DNA from: an uncultured Dehalococcoidia bacterium
GTDB taxonomy: Bacteria > Chloroflexota > Dehalococcoidia > Lucifugimonadales > Lucifugimonadaceae
DNA length: 64,000 nucleotides
Direction: 5' to 3'
NCBI GenBank assembly: GCA_951812795.1
Contig: OX638325.1
Location: forward strand, 1,884,277-1,948,276
Part shown: positions 51,418 to 59,815 of the stretch, piece after piece
Numbering within the stretch: the first letter of the stretch is position 1
Layout: every line of letters begins with the position of its first letter
Program-made: the position numbers and the translations under genes
The notes under the pieces: model-generated
Told to the model about the DNA's origin: nothing
Seen by the model: only the letters and a program-made list of their open reading frames with translations
Databases searched by the model: none

Positions 51418-51668
51418 TCCAAGGCTCGTTCTGCGGTACTGAAGTCTTGGATAAGCAGTGGGCTTGCAAATATGTGAAGCTTGAAAATGTCATCTTGATG
51501 CACGTAAGTCACCGAAACCCTGACATCGCCGATGTTTTTGTAGATGTCTGTGCTATACCGGCTCCAACCTGCGTCGATAAAGGGTTGCCGTTTCTGGTCG
51601 GCGACCTGCCACAACGAGTTGGCTCTGTCGATTTGTTCAGCGACCTCTTCCGGCGACTTAATCGTCAT
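51369..51668 (-). CDS. Hypothetical protein, ~99 residues
   Basis: Start at ATG 51668, supported by AAAGGAGGAG seven bases upstream on the minus strand; the frame extends to 51731 without a site. Sequence is soluble, mixed alpha/beta (SPEEVAEQIDRANSLW, DVRVSVTYVHQDD, TAERALEWCEVLEASL). No family recognised. Overlaps the tail-anchored gene downstream, suggesting a co-expressed pair. Confidence 0.6.
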   Translation of the reverse strand: MTIKSPEEVAEQIDRANSLWQVADQKRQPFIDAGWSRYSTDIYKNIGDVRVSVTYVHQDDIFKLHIFASPLLIQDFSTAERALEWCEVLEASLQKGRGN

Positions 51669-51878
51669 AAGCGACTCCTCCTTTTCTGTTTTCAGTTCAA
51701 TTCGCCTTGAACCATTTCGACACGAAAACAATGGAGCGAAGTACTCTCATTCAACGCGATCGTGCCACATCCCACATAATAGCACAAAAATATTATAACT
51801 TGTCCGGTATTGAACATCAACAATTGTCAGGTAGATTGCAAAACGGCCTATGCGACCCTCCCGAAGATCGCCGATTAA

Positions 51879-52931
51879 TCACTGACCGTTTACACGGTCG
51901 GGAAGGGCACTGCTCAGGGCATTAGTGTAGTTGGCTCCGAAGCCGCAACAGGTGCCTATGACCTGCGCTCCCATTCCAACCCATTTCGCCGCCTCATCTG
52001 TCAACTCTTGCGCTGTCTCTTCGTTGGCGACGCTGCTGTCTTGCCAAGTCTCGAGGTAGTCGGATCTGCCCGCGTCGGGATAGAGGGCGACCGTGCCGGA
52101 CCACTGGTCGAGGACGACTTGGAGAGCTGGTGTGGTCTCAGATATCCGACTATGGAACACGGTAATTGCGTCAGGATCGAGCGACGCAATCTCTGCGACT
52201 CCTTCGGCCAGAGTCATGCCGTAGTTGACGGACCGCCAGTTCGAAGTCCAAAGCGGCATGCCCATGCCGCTGCTGTAGGCATGGCGGTCATCACCGAAAC
52301 TCATTCTGACTTCTTGAGTTTCAGGTGCCACCGAAGCGGTAAAACCCACCCAGACCGGCAAACCCGTCGCCTTCGCCGCTTCTGCTGCTATCATCCTCGA
52401 CTCGTTGTCGGCCCACATGTTCTCCATGATGAAGAAGTCGACGCCGCACTCGGCGAGGATTTGGGCTTGTTCGTCGGCGTACGCTCGAAGCTCTTGCGCT
52501 GACAGGCTGGCGCCATAGCCGAATCCCGTCCCGCCCAGAAGCGTTCCGGTCCTCCCGTCGCGCACTGGGATACGGCACGAGATTGCACCCGCTATGTATA
52601 CGGATTTGTCGACATCCGCCCGTGTTCTAGCTTCGATCGCCGCGTCGACGGCTCGCACGTTGATCTCCCTCACCAAATCCGGATATCCCGATGCCTCAAG
52701 CGCTGGGCGGATCGTGTTGAACGTATTGGTCGTGATGATGTCGGCACCCGCCCGGATGTAACGCTCGTGCATCTGTCGCACGGTTGCCGGGTGCGTGTAG
52801 TTTCCGGGGCCGCACCACGCAGCCGGATGCATGGGCACACCCATAGACTGAAGCTCCGTCCCAATCGCACCGTCCAAGACGATGACTTCACCACTGTCAA
52901 TGCGGTGCTTCAAGCTCGCGTAGTTGCCCAT
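51879..52931 (-). CDS. Homocysteine S-methyltransferase family protein
   Basis: 350 residues, zinc-dependent methyl transfer to homocysteine or a related thiol (MmuM/BHMT type). N-terminal VLDGAIGTELQSMG and FNTIRPALEASG; C-terminal zinc motif VIGTCCGFG supplies two Cys. The third Cys, normally in GxNC, is not present: the matching strand reads ITVFHSRIS, so a His may serve or activity may differ. ATG start. Divergent from the phosphodiesterase gene. Confidence 0.85.
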   Translation of the reverse strand: MGNYASLKHRIDSGEVIVLDGAIGTELQSMGVPMHPAAWCGPGNYTHPATVRQMHERYIRAGADIITTNTFNTIRPALEASGYPDLVREINVRAVDAAIEARTRADVDKSVYIAGAISCRIPVRDGRTGTLLGGTGFGYGASLSAQELRAYADEQAQILAECGVDFFIMENMWADNESRMIAAEAAKATGLPVWVGFTASVAPETQEVRMSFGDDRHAYSSGMGMPLWTSNWRSVNYGMTLAEGVAEIASLDPDAITVFHSRISETTPALQVVLDQWSGTVALYPDAGRSDYLETWQDSSVANEETAQELTDEAAKWVGMGAQVIGTCCGFGANYTNALSSALPDRVNGQ

Positions 52932-53168
52932 TGCTTGATTCTCCCCTGATTTTCAGACGGGGTGCCGACACGAAATTCGTCGGTTGCAATATTATGCATC
53001 CTGAAACAGGACAAGTTTCAACAATTCATGGGGAATTTCGTAGAATTTTCCACGAAAAATGTCAGCAGCGACCGCGGGCAAAGCTGGGCATTTCTGACGA
53101 CAATAACAAACGCTACGCGGACCAGGTTTCCCGTTAACCTTGCCTCAGCAGAAAGGAATCTTCCTCCA

Positions 53169-54605
53169 GTGACCCGCGTCCTCATAGCCGCATTCGACGG
53201 ACTCCAGCCGTCGCAGATCCGGCCCGACCTCGCGCCGAATCTCGCCGAGTTTGCCGCCGGTGGGGTCACCTTTGCGAGAAACCACCCGGTCTTTCCGACG
53301 GTGACTCGAATCAACGTCGCCAGCCTCGTCACGGGCCGTCACCCCGGCAGGCACGGACTGGCCGGCAACACGGTCGTAATGCGCGACTACGACCCGAACA
53401 ACATCTTGGAAGCGATGGAGCCGCAACTCGCACTCGTGGCGAAGCAGACCGGAGACGTTCTGCTGGTACCGACTCTCGCGGACATCCTTCACGATCACGG
53501 ACACGAGTTCGTGGCCGTCGGTGTAGGCACTTCCGGAAACGCATACGTTCAAAACCCGCGCGCCGAAACAATCGGTGGGGCCACTATCCACCCGGATTTC
53601 TGCCTTCCCCGGCATCTCCACGAGGAAATTGTCGAACGCTTCGGCCCGTGGCCAGACAAGGAGACGCCCAACGTTTCACAGATGGAGCACGGTGCGCGTG
53701 TGCTGACCGAGTACGTGCTTGCTGAACGTAATCCAGCGGTCGCGCTGATCTGGTTCTCCGAGCCGGACAGCTCCAACCACCAAGCCGGCGTCGGGTCCAC
53801 CCTCTCCAACCGCGCCCTCGCCGCTGCCGACTGGCAGTTTGGGCGCATCATCGAGTGGCTGAAACGCAATGGCAACTTGGACGAGACCGACGTCATAGTC
53901 GTCTCCGATCACGGCTACGCGACCATCGAGCGGGTCGTCGACATTGAGGCCGAGTTGCGAACGGTAGGTTTTCCACCCGGCGGCCAACCCGGCGGCGTTT
54001 TGGCCGCGCCCAACGGTGGAGCCGTCCTCTTCTACGCCCACGAATCCGATCCCTCAACCGTTGAGCGATTGGCAGCGTGGCTTTCTACCCAACCATGGTG
54101 CGGCGCATTACTGGCGGCGGAACGCGTCGGCCCGGTGCCCGGCACGCTCCCGGCGCATGTAGCCAACATCGACGGCCTCCGAAGTCCCGACCTAACCATG
54201 TCATTCGCCTGGGACTCCGCTCCCAACGCCGCCGGATTTCCCGGGCACACGGCATCTGCCGGCGGATCCGTGGGTGTCGGCACGCACGGTGGCATGAGCC
54301 AGCACGAATTACGAAACACTCTGATCGCCCGCGGACCCAACTGGAGAACATCAACCGTTGTCGACACTCCAACCGGCAACGTCGATATCGCCCCCACGAT
54401 TCTCCACCTCCTCGGCCTGCCCGGCGGCGGCGACATGGACGGACGCGTCCTACACGAGGCGCTCAACGCTGGCGGTGAGCCGTCGGATGTCGAACCGGGT
54501 ACTGTCACGCACACCGCCGAACTCGGCGACTATCGTCAGCAGGTGACGGTGACGACGGTCGTGGACGCGGTCTACCTCGACGGAGGCAACCGAGTACGAG
54601 GGTAG
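53169..54605 (+). CDS. Alkaline-phosphatase-superfamily phosphodiesterase
   Basis: Type I phosphodiesterase/nucleotide-pyrophosphatase domain. Start chosen at GTG 53169 (VTRVLIAAFDGLQP), where similarity begins, with AGAAAGGA upstream; the frame is open to 52962 but that leader is not protein-like. Metal-site motifs: AFDGLQ, nucleophile Thr in FPTVTRINVAS, EPDSSNHQAG, VVSDHGYATIE and GTHGGMS. ~478 residues, no signal peptide with this start. Likely a cytoplasmic phosphodiester or phosphonate-ester hydrolase; substrate unknown. Confidence 0.88.
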   Translation: MTRVLIAAFDGLQPSQIRPDLAPNLAEFAAGGVTFARNHPVFPTVTRINVASLVTGRHPGRHGLAGNTVVMRDYDPNNILEAMEPQLALVAKQTGDVLLVPTLADILHDHGHEFVAVGVGTSGNAYVQNPRAETIGGATIHPDFCLPRHLHEEIVERFGPWPDKETPNVSQMEHGARVLTEYVLAERNPAVALIWFSEPDSSNHQAGVGSTLSNRALAAADWQFGRIIEWLKRNGNLDETDVIVVSDHGYATIERVVDIEAELRTVGFPPGGQPGGVLAAPNGGAVLFYAHESDPSTVERLAAWLSTQPWCGALLAAERVGPVPGTLPAHVANIDGLRSPDLTMSFAWDSAPNAAGFPGHTASAGGSVGVGTHGGMSQHELRNTLIARGPNWRTSTVVDTPTGNVDIAPTILHLLGLPGGGDMDGRVLHEALNAGGEPSDVEPGTVTHTAELGDYRQQVTVTTVVDAVYLDGGNRVRG

Positions 54606-54631
54606 GCCCCGTCGCAACTGGCTATCGGCGC

Positions 54632-55486
54632 CTATGTGTCGTTGTTGGCAATTTCGGCTTTGAGTTGGCCAGTCTTGACTATCCAGACGCACAGGGTTCC
54701 CATTGGGATCCACGCTAGCATGCCGACGAAGCTTACTAAGATCCAGTTTGGGTCGTTCCAGAGTCCGCCGAAAAGCACGGAGATGTAGGTTCCGCCGACG
54801 GCGATGACCGCGGAATGGGCCAAACTCGGTGCCCAGATGCTTCCCGTTTTGGCGCGTAGCCAACCGTAGATGATGGAGTGCAATATGAACGTGATGGCGA
54901 CGACCAGCATTCCGAGAAACGGTTGGTCCGGGAAATCGTAGTCCCTCAGGTGGTTTGAGACGTGGTACCAACCCGACCAGATGATGCCAGTTGCGGCGGC
55001 GGCGAGAAGGGGTTGGTGGGGCGAAGGGTTGTTGGCAAATAGTCGGAGCTGGAGGTAACCACGCCAAGCAAACTCCGCACCTAGGGCGCCGAACATACCG
55101 ATAAACGCGAAGATGGTCAACTGCATCGCGAAGTTGTGCAAGAGGCCAACGTTGAAGTAAGGCTCGCCGATTCCCAGAACTGTAGACAGGAGGACGATGA
55201 AGACGACGACCAGAAGTGGCAGCAACCATCCGATTAGGTAGTAGCGCCACTGGGTTAGGTTAGGTTTTAGGCCCACGTCCGCAAAGCCTTCGCGGGTGAC
55301 CCACTTTCTGACGATGAAGGCGGCGATAGCCGGCGAAAAACCGACCGGAATGCTGACGATACCAAAGAGCTGAGGGCCCGGGTCCGGTTCGAACACCAGT
55401 ACGATCTGCCAGGGTAGCCAGGCTAGTCCAAACGCGATGAGGATGAATGTGAATATGCCCTTCATACCGGTGACGAACGCCGTCAA
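54632..55486 (-). CDS. CPBP (CAAX protease / bacteriocin-processing) family membrane protein
   Basis: 284 residues, about eight membrane helices. Family motifs: AEFAWRGYLQLRLF (the position of EExxxRG, with the first Glu replaced by Ala), SGWYHVSNHL (FxxxH-like) and TFILHSIIYGW (HxxxN-like region). The Glu change raises doubt about protease activity. Overlaps the Gfo/Idh/MocA gene by four bases. Role unknown. Confidence 0.82.
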   Translation of the reverse strand: MTAFVTGMKGIFTFILIAFGLAWLPWQIVLVFEPDPGPQLFGIVSIPVGFSPAIAAFIVRKWVTREGFADVGLKPNLTQWRYYLIGWLLPLLVVVFIVLLSTVLGIGEPYFNVGLLHNFAMQLTIFAFIGMFGALGAEFAWRGYLQLRLFANNPSPHQPLLAAAATGIIWSGWYHVSNHLRDYDFPDQPFLGMLVVAITFILHSIIYGWLRAKTGSIWAPSLAHSAVIAVGGTYISVLFGGLWNDPNWILVSFVGMLAWIPMGTLCVWIVKTGQLKAEIANNDT

Positions 55487-56499
55487 AAATCGTTACGAAC
55501 CTTAACCGGTTTGCCCGTGCGGAGCGACTCCCAACATGCGAGGCCGGTCGCTACTACTCTGGCACCCTCGCGTGCCCCGACCCATGGCTGTGTGCCGTTC
55601 TGGATGCAGTCCGCCATGTGACGCATCATGACCATCATCTCGCCGTGGTGTCCGGCGTGTGGCGGCAAGTGGGTGTGATATTCGCGTTGCGGCAGGTCGC
55701 CATCCGCGTCGAGCGTCTTGACGTTATCTCGGATCGTGCCTTTCGTGCCATACACGGTCAGACTGTTCGCCCGCTCACCCGCGGGATGCACCATGCCGAG
55801 AAGGTTCGAGACGCGCCCGATCTTGCCCGACGCGAATTTCACGTTGATGAAAAAGCAGTCCTCCTGCGGATACTCGGGGGCGACGCCGCTGCGCAGGCCC
55901 ACGCAATGGACCTCCTCGATGTCGCCCATGAACCAGCGCAATAGATCTATCGGGTGGCAGGCCCCTCCTAATATCAGATCCTGCGGCATAGTCGTGCGCC
56001 ACGGCGTGCGCTTGTAGACAGGCCTCAGATCGTGAACGTAGGACGCCTCGGCCATGAAGGGCTCGCCGATCTCTCCGGCGTCGCACGCTCGTTTCGCGTC
56101 GATTAGATCCAACCGCCCACGCATCGATTGTGTGACGAGCAGCACCAGCCCGGTGCTATCCACAACCTCGACGACGCGTTCCGCCTCCTCCATCGTGTAA
56201 ACCATCGACTTGGTGACCATGACGTGCTTGCCGTTGTCCAATGCCGTGAGTATCTGGCGCGCGTGCAACGGACCAGGGGTATAAATCCCGATGATGTCCA
56301 CATCATCGCGCGCCGCCAACTCGTCGAAATCAGTTGTTACCGCGTCGATCCCGTGCGTGCTCGCCGCAGCTTCGAGTCGAGCTTCGTTGATGTCGCACAG
56401 CGCCGTTACTCGGATCGGCAGATCGTGTTCGGGATCGTTGGCCTGCAACAGTGTATCGCCGTGGCCCAAGCCGGCAAGTCCGAGTCTAAGAGTGGTCAT
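55483..56499 (-). CDS. Gfo/Idh/MocA-family oxidoreductase
   Basis: 338 residues. Rossmann N-domain (LGLAGLGHGDTLLQ, VTALCDINEARL, IIGIYTPGPLHARQI) with the Lys of the usual EKP motif in HVMVTKSMVYT. Substrate-side His in GACHPIDLLRWFMG and the C-terminal beta-sheet with VYGTKGTIRDN. Oxidises or reduces a sugar or inositol using NAD(P). Overlaps the acetyltransferase start region by 14 bases and the CPBP gene by four; minus-strand operon of three. Confidence 0.92.
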   Translation of the reverse strand: MTTLRLGLAGLGHGDTLLQANDPEHDLPIRVTALCDINEARLEAAASTHGIDAVTTDFDELAARDDVDIIGIYTPGPLHARQILTALDNGKHVMVTKSMVYTMEEAERVVEVVDSTGLVLLVTQSMRGRLDLIDAKRACDAGEIGEPFMAEASYVHDLRPVYKRTPWRTTMPQDLILGGACHPIDLLRWFMGDIEEVHCVGLRSGVAPEYPQEDCFFINVKFASGKIGRVSNLLGMVHPAGERANSLTVYGTKGTIRDNVKTLDADGDLPQREYHTHLPPHAGHHGEMMVMMRHMADCIQNGTQPWVGAREGARVVATGLACWESLRTGKPVKVRNDF

Positions 56500-57172
56500 A
56501 TCCTGCCTCCTTCAACAAGTGGTAGACAGATGCCCAGCGTTCGGGCATGTCGTCCCGATTCATTACGGGTTTGAACCCCATTGTGAGATAGATGTGGAGC
56601 GCCGGGAGGCGCCAGTCGTCGGTCTGGAGTCCGACTGTACGTTGACCGCGTTGGCCGACTAAGAACTTGGCGACCGACGTGCACGCGGCCCTCCCTAGAC
56701 CCTTGCCGCGGTGATCAGGGTGAGTCACCACGAAGTCGAGAAGACCGACGTAGGGGCGGGTTTCAAACCTGTCCTCGGCCGCAGAGCATCCCTTGCGTAC
56801 TTCGCACGCGTCCCCTTCGCTGCGCACTACTTCCGTCATTCCGGCGAAAGCCGGCGCTTCAGCGGACGGAACGTCCATCCAGAGGGGCAGCGAGGGCGGC
56901 GTCAGAGATGCGAACGTGGCGGTTACGATCTCTCCGTTGTGCTCGATTACGCACGAGCCCGCGCGCCGTTCAGGGTCATCCAAGTACTGGAGAACGCGAT
57001 CCTCGGTCCACTCGGTGAATCCCCCCATCCGCAGCGTGTCAGCCCAACTAGCCGCGTCGCCGGTGCGATAGGCGCGCATCACGTACCCCGATGGCAGCGC
57101 CACATCCGGCAAGCGACCAACCGCGACATCGTCGATCACCATCGAGAGCTGCTTGTGGGGTTGCCGCGACAT
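56486..57172 (-). CDS. GNAT acetyltransferase carrying an in-frame repeat insertion
   Basis: 228 residues. GNAT core: EIVTATFASL (beta-3), then GLLDFVVTHPDHRGKGLGRAACTSV (beta-4 and motif A, R-G-K-G-L-G for acetyl-CoA pyrophosphate), and ALHIYLTMGFKPV (motif B). Between beta-3 and beta-4, where a short turn is expected, residues ~91-141 (56752-56902) are encoded by three dispersed palindromic repeats: a GTAGGGGC-GGTTTCAAACC type, a GGGGACGCGTGCGAAG type and CGTCATTCCGGCGAAAGCCG. The frame is kept. Acceptor substrate unknown. Confidence 0.85.
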   Translation of the reverse strand: MSRQPHKQLSMVIDDVAVGRLPDVALPSGYVMRAYRTGDAASWADTLRMGGFTEWTEDRVLQYLDDPERRAGSCVIEHNGEIVTATFASLTPPSLPLWMDVPSAEAPAFAGMTEVVRSEGDACEVRKGCSAAEDRFETRPYVGLLDFVVTHPDHRGKGLGRAACTSVAKFLVGQRGQRTVGLQTDDWRLPALHIYLTMGFKPVMNRDDMPERWASVYHLLKEAGYDHS

Positions 57173-57246
57173 GGGACAATCCTACCGTTCGTCGACCCGC
57201 CTTAGCAGCGCAGATTGCGGGTGGCAATCGGCGTTTTAGGTTTTGT

Positions 57247-57275
57247 CTGGGTTCCCGCGTCCGCAGGAATGACAG
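57247..57275. repeat. Degenerate REP-like element
   Basis: CTGGGTTCCCGCGTCCGCAG then GAATGACAG: an imperfect palindrome related to the elements at 58904 and inside the ABC gene at about 62.8 kb. Confidence 0.6.
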
Positions 57276-57305
57276 GCAAGCACGGGAATGATAGTTGTGA
57301 TATAA

Positions 57306-57329
57306 ATACGATACGGTAGCGTTATGTAT
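57306..57329 (+). promoter_or_regulatory. Imperfect palindrome upstream of the MFS pump
   Basis: ATACGATACGG-TA-GCGTTATGTAT, 11-base arms with seven matched pairs, 14 bases before the MFS ATG. Size and position suit a TetR-type operator for the repressor encoded after the pump. Weak evidence. Confidence 0.35.
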
Positions 57330-57343
57330 GTCGGAATAACCAT

Positions 57344-58894
57344 ATGAACCACCAATCTCTGAACGGAATCCAGTCGAACGTCTACAGACGTCGATGGTGG
57401 ATTCTCGGTATTCTGTCCATGAGCCTGCTCATCATCGGGCTCGACAACACCATCCTTAACGTCGCGATACCGACGCTGCAACGAGAGTTCAGCGCGTCGG
57501 CAACGTCGCTGCAGTGGATGGTCGACGCCTACATCCTTGTGTTCGCTGGCCTGCTACTGACGATGGGTTCGTTGGGAGACCGATTCGGCCGCAAACGCGC
57601 GCTTCAACTCGGGCTTATTGTCTTCGGTCTATCGAGCCTCTTCGCGGCCTATGCCGATTCCAGCGCGCAGCTGATTACCGCCCGCGCGTTGATGGGAATC
57701 GGCGGGGCACTCATCATGCCGTCTACGCTCTCGATACTCACCGACGTATTCCCTAGGGAAGAGCGAGGCAAAGCGATCGGGATTTGGGCCGGAGTGGCCG
57801 GTCTCGGCGTCGGTATTGGGCCGCTAACCGGTGGTGTCCTGCTCGAGAATTTCTGGTGGGGCTCCGTGTTTCTCATCAACATCCCCGTTGTCGTGATCGC
57901 AATCGTAACTGGGCTGATTCTGGTCCCGGAGAGCCGGGATCCGCATCCAAAATCGTTGGACATTCCGGGCGCATTGCTATCGATAACAGCCATCTCCACT
58001 TTGGTCTATTTCATCATCGAGGCCCCGGCGCATGGTTGGACGAATGCCTTCGTCATCGCCGGATTCCTAGGAGGCGCAGTGCTCACCGCGCTGTTCCTCA
58101 TCTGGGAGAGTAAGATCGACCACCCGATGCTGAATCTGGCGTATTTCACGAATCCGAGATTCTCCGCCGGCGCCGGAGCGATCGCGCTGGGCTTCTTCGC
58201 TCTGTTCGGCATGATCTTCGGAATGACACAGTACCTGCAGTTCGTTCAGGGATTCACGCCGCTCGAGGCTGGGCTGAGAATGGCCCCGATCGCCCTGGGA
58301 ATTGCCGCTGGAGCCGGCAGCAGCCATCGTTTCGTCGGCAAGTTGGGCACCAACAAAGTAGTCGCGGCAGGTCTCGTCGGTCTGGCCGTGGTATTCGTTA
58401 CGATCTCGTTCTGGCAGATCGACACCAACTACTGGATTGTCGGCGGCACCTTCTTCTTCCTAGCCTTCAGCATGGGCAACGTCATGGCGCCGTCAACCGA
58501 CTCGGTCATGGGCGCGGTTCCAGAGGCGAACGCCGGCGTCGCATCGGCGATGAACGACGTAACCCGGCAGGTGGCTGGCGCGTTGGGCGTAGCAGTTATC
58601 GGATCCGTCATCAACACGGTATACAGCGAGAAGATGGAGCCCGCGGTGGCGAACCTGCCATCCGAGGCGGCAGTAACGTTCGGCGACTCCATCGGCGACT
58701 CGATTGGCGCAGCGTTGAAGATCGCATCGATGATGCCGCCCGAGATCGCCGTTGGCCTCATCGCCGCCGCGAAATCCGGCTTCACCGAGGCACTCGGCAT
58801 CGCAGTATTAGCAGCTGCCGCGATGGCAGTTGTCGGCGCGATCCTCGTCGCAAAGTTCATGCCCGCGCGACATCTTGACGATGAGACACCCTAA
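57344..58894 (+). CDS. MFS transporter, DHA2 (14-helix) drug efflux type
   Basis: 516 residues with 14 predicted helices. DHA2 landmarks: LDNTILNVAIPTLQREF after TM1, GSLGDRFGRKRAL (motif A), GVGIGPLTGGVLLENF (motif C of drug/H+ antiporters) and WGSVFLINIP. Proton-driven export of lipophilic compounds is expected. ATG start. Followed 57 bases later by a TetR repressor on the same strand. Confidence 0.93.
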   Translation: MNHQSLNGIQSNVYRRRWWILGILSMSLLIIGLDNTILNVAIPTLQREFSASATSLQWMVDAYILVFAGLLLTMGSLGDRFGRKRALQLGLIVFGLSSLFAAYADSSAQLITARALMGIGGALIMPSTLSILTDVFPREERGKAIGIWAGVAGLGVGIGPLTGGVLLENFWWGSVFLINIPVVVIAIVTGLILVPESRDPHPKSLDIPGALLSITAISTLVYFIIEAPAHGWTNAFVIAGFLGGAVLTALFLIWESKIDHPMLNLAYFTNPRFSAGAGAIALGFFALFGMIFGMTQYLQFVQGFTPLEAGLRMAPIALGIAAGAGSSHRFVGKLGTNKVVAAGLVGLAVVFVTISFWQIDTNYWIVGGTFFFLAFSMGNVMAPSTDSVMGAVPEANAGVASAMNDVTRQVAGALGVAVIGSVINTVYSEKMEPAVANLPSEAAVTFGDSIGDSIGAALKIASMMPPEIAVGLIAAAKSGFTEALGIAVLAAAAMAVVGAILVAKFMPARHLDDETP

Positions 58895-58903
58895 CAACCA
58901 TCA

Positions 58904-58933
58904 CGTCATTCCCGCGGACGCGGGAACCCAGAG
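58904..58933. repeat. REP-like palindrome
   Basis: CGTCATTCCCGCGGACGCGG then GAACCCAGAG, hairpin TTCCCGC/GCGGGAA, in the 57-base gap between the MFS and TetR genes. Confidence 0.75.
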
Positions 58934-58951
58934 CAACATAAAGCACGCCGT

Positions 58952-59569
58952 ATGAACGCCGTCGAACCCAGCACGGAAATGCCGAAACAGCGCCGAGGTC
59001 GACCTCGAGACCCCGAGGTCGACCAGGCGATTCTCCAAACCACTCTGAAGTTGCTGACCGAATATGGGTACGCCGGACTATCTGTCGAGCGCGTCGCCGC
59101 CGAAGCGGGTGTCGGGAAGACAACCATCTACCGACGCTACGCCACCAAAGAAGAACTCGTCGCCGCCGCCGTCGGAGCACTGAAAGATGAACTCGGTCCG
59201 CCACCAGACACCGGCGACACCCTCAACTACATCGTCGAGATGTTAGTACGCAGCCTTGAGATGCTAGAACGTGGGCCCGGTTTCGCCATGATCGGCGCGC
59301 TTCTCGTCGAGGAGCGTCGAAACCCCGGGCTAATCGAGCTGTTCCGCGAGCGCATCATACGCCCCCGCAGAGACGACGTAATCACCATGCTCCAACGCGG
59401 GGTTAGGCGCGGTCAAATACGGTCCGACGCCGATCTCGAAGTCGCCGCCCACGCCATCCTCGGCTCCATCCTCGCCAACCATATACTGGGCGCTCCCGAC
59501 TCTTCCAATATGATCCACCGCAACATCAACACCATCTGGCAAGGACTCGCAACCGACAGACGAAATTAA
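58952..59569 (+). CDS. TetR-family transcriptional regulator
   Basis: 205 residues. N-terminal TetR helix-turn-helix: AILQTTLKLLTEYGYAGLSV, ERVAAEAGVGKTTIYRRYATKEELV. The C-terminal ligand-binding half (TetR_C type) includes RSLEMLERGPGFAMIGALLVEE. Lies directly after the MFS pump, so it is the likely local repressor, perhaps acting on the palindrome at 57306. Confidence 0.92.
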   Translation: MNAVEPSTEMPKQRRGRPRDPEVDQAILQTTLKLLTEYGYAGLSVERVAAEAGVGKTTIYRRYATKEELVAAAVGALKDELGPPPDTGDTLNYIVEMLVRSLEMLERGPGFAMIGALLVEERRNPGLIELFRERIIRPRRDDVITMLQRGVRRGQIRSDADLEVAAHAILGSILANHILGAPDSSNMIHRNINTIWQGLATDRRN

Positions 59570-59815
59570 CGGCACGGAATTGCCTGGAGGCCAACGAAAC
59601 CTCCCCTTCGCTCTGCGAAGGGGACGCGTGCGAAGCACGCAGGGGATGCCCGAAAACCACCAACACCCGTACAACCGCAGAACAACCCCCTCCCACAACA
59701 ACCGTCCCCTCTCCCGCTCGCAACCATCCCTCACCCTGTCAGGGGGAGATCAAGAGGGGGTCGCGGGTGAGGGCCCAACAAGGAGGTAAACTACCCCCAC
59801 GGAAGTGCCCAATTA
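59570..59815. repeat. Spacer with two repeat elements
   Basis: No gene seen. 59602-59649 is a CTCCCCTTCGC..GCGAAGGGGACGCGTGCGAAG element (family at 17.1, 34.9 and 56.8 kb). 59729-59766 is a CCTCACCCTGTCAGGGGGAG..GAGGGGG element. AGGAGG at 59780-59785 is 31 bases before the ABC-exporter start. Confidence 0.75.
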
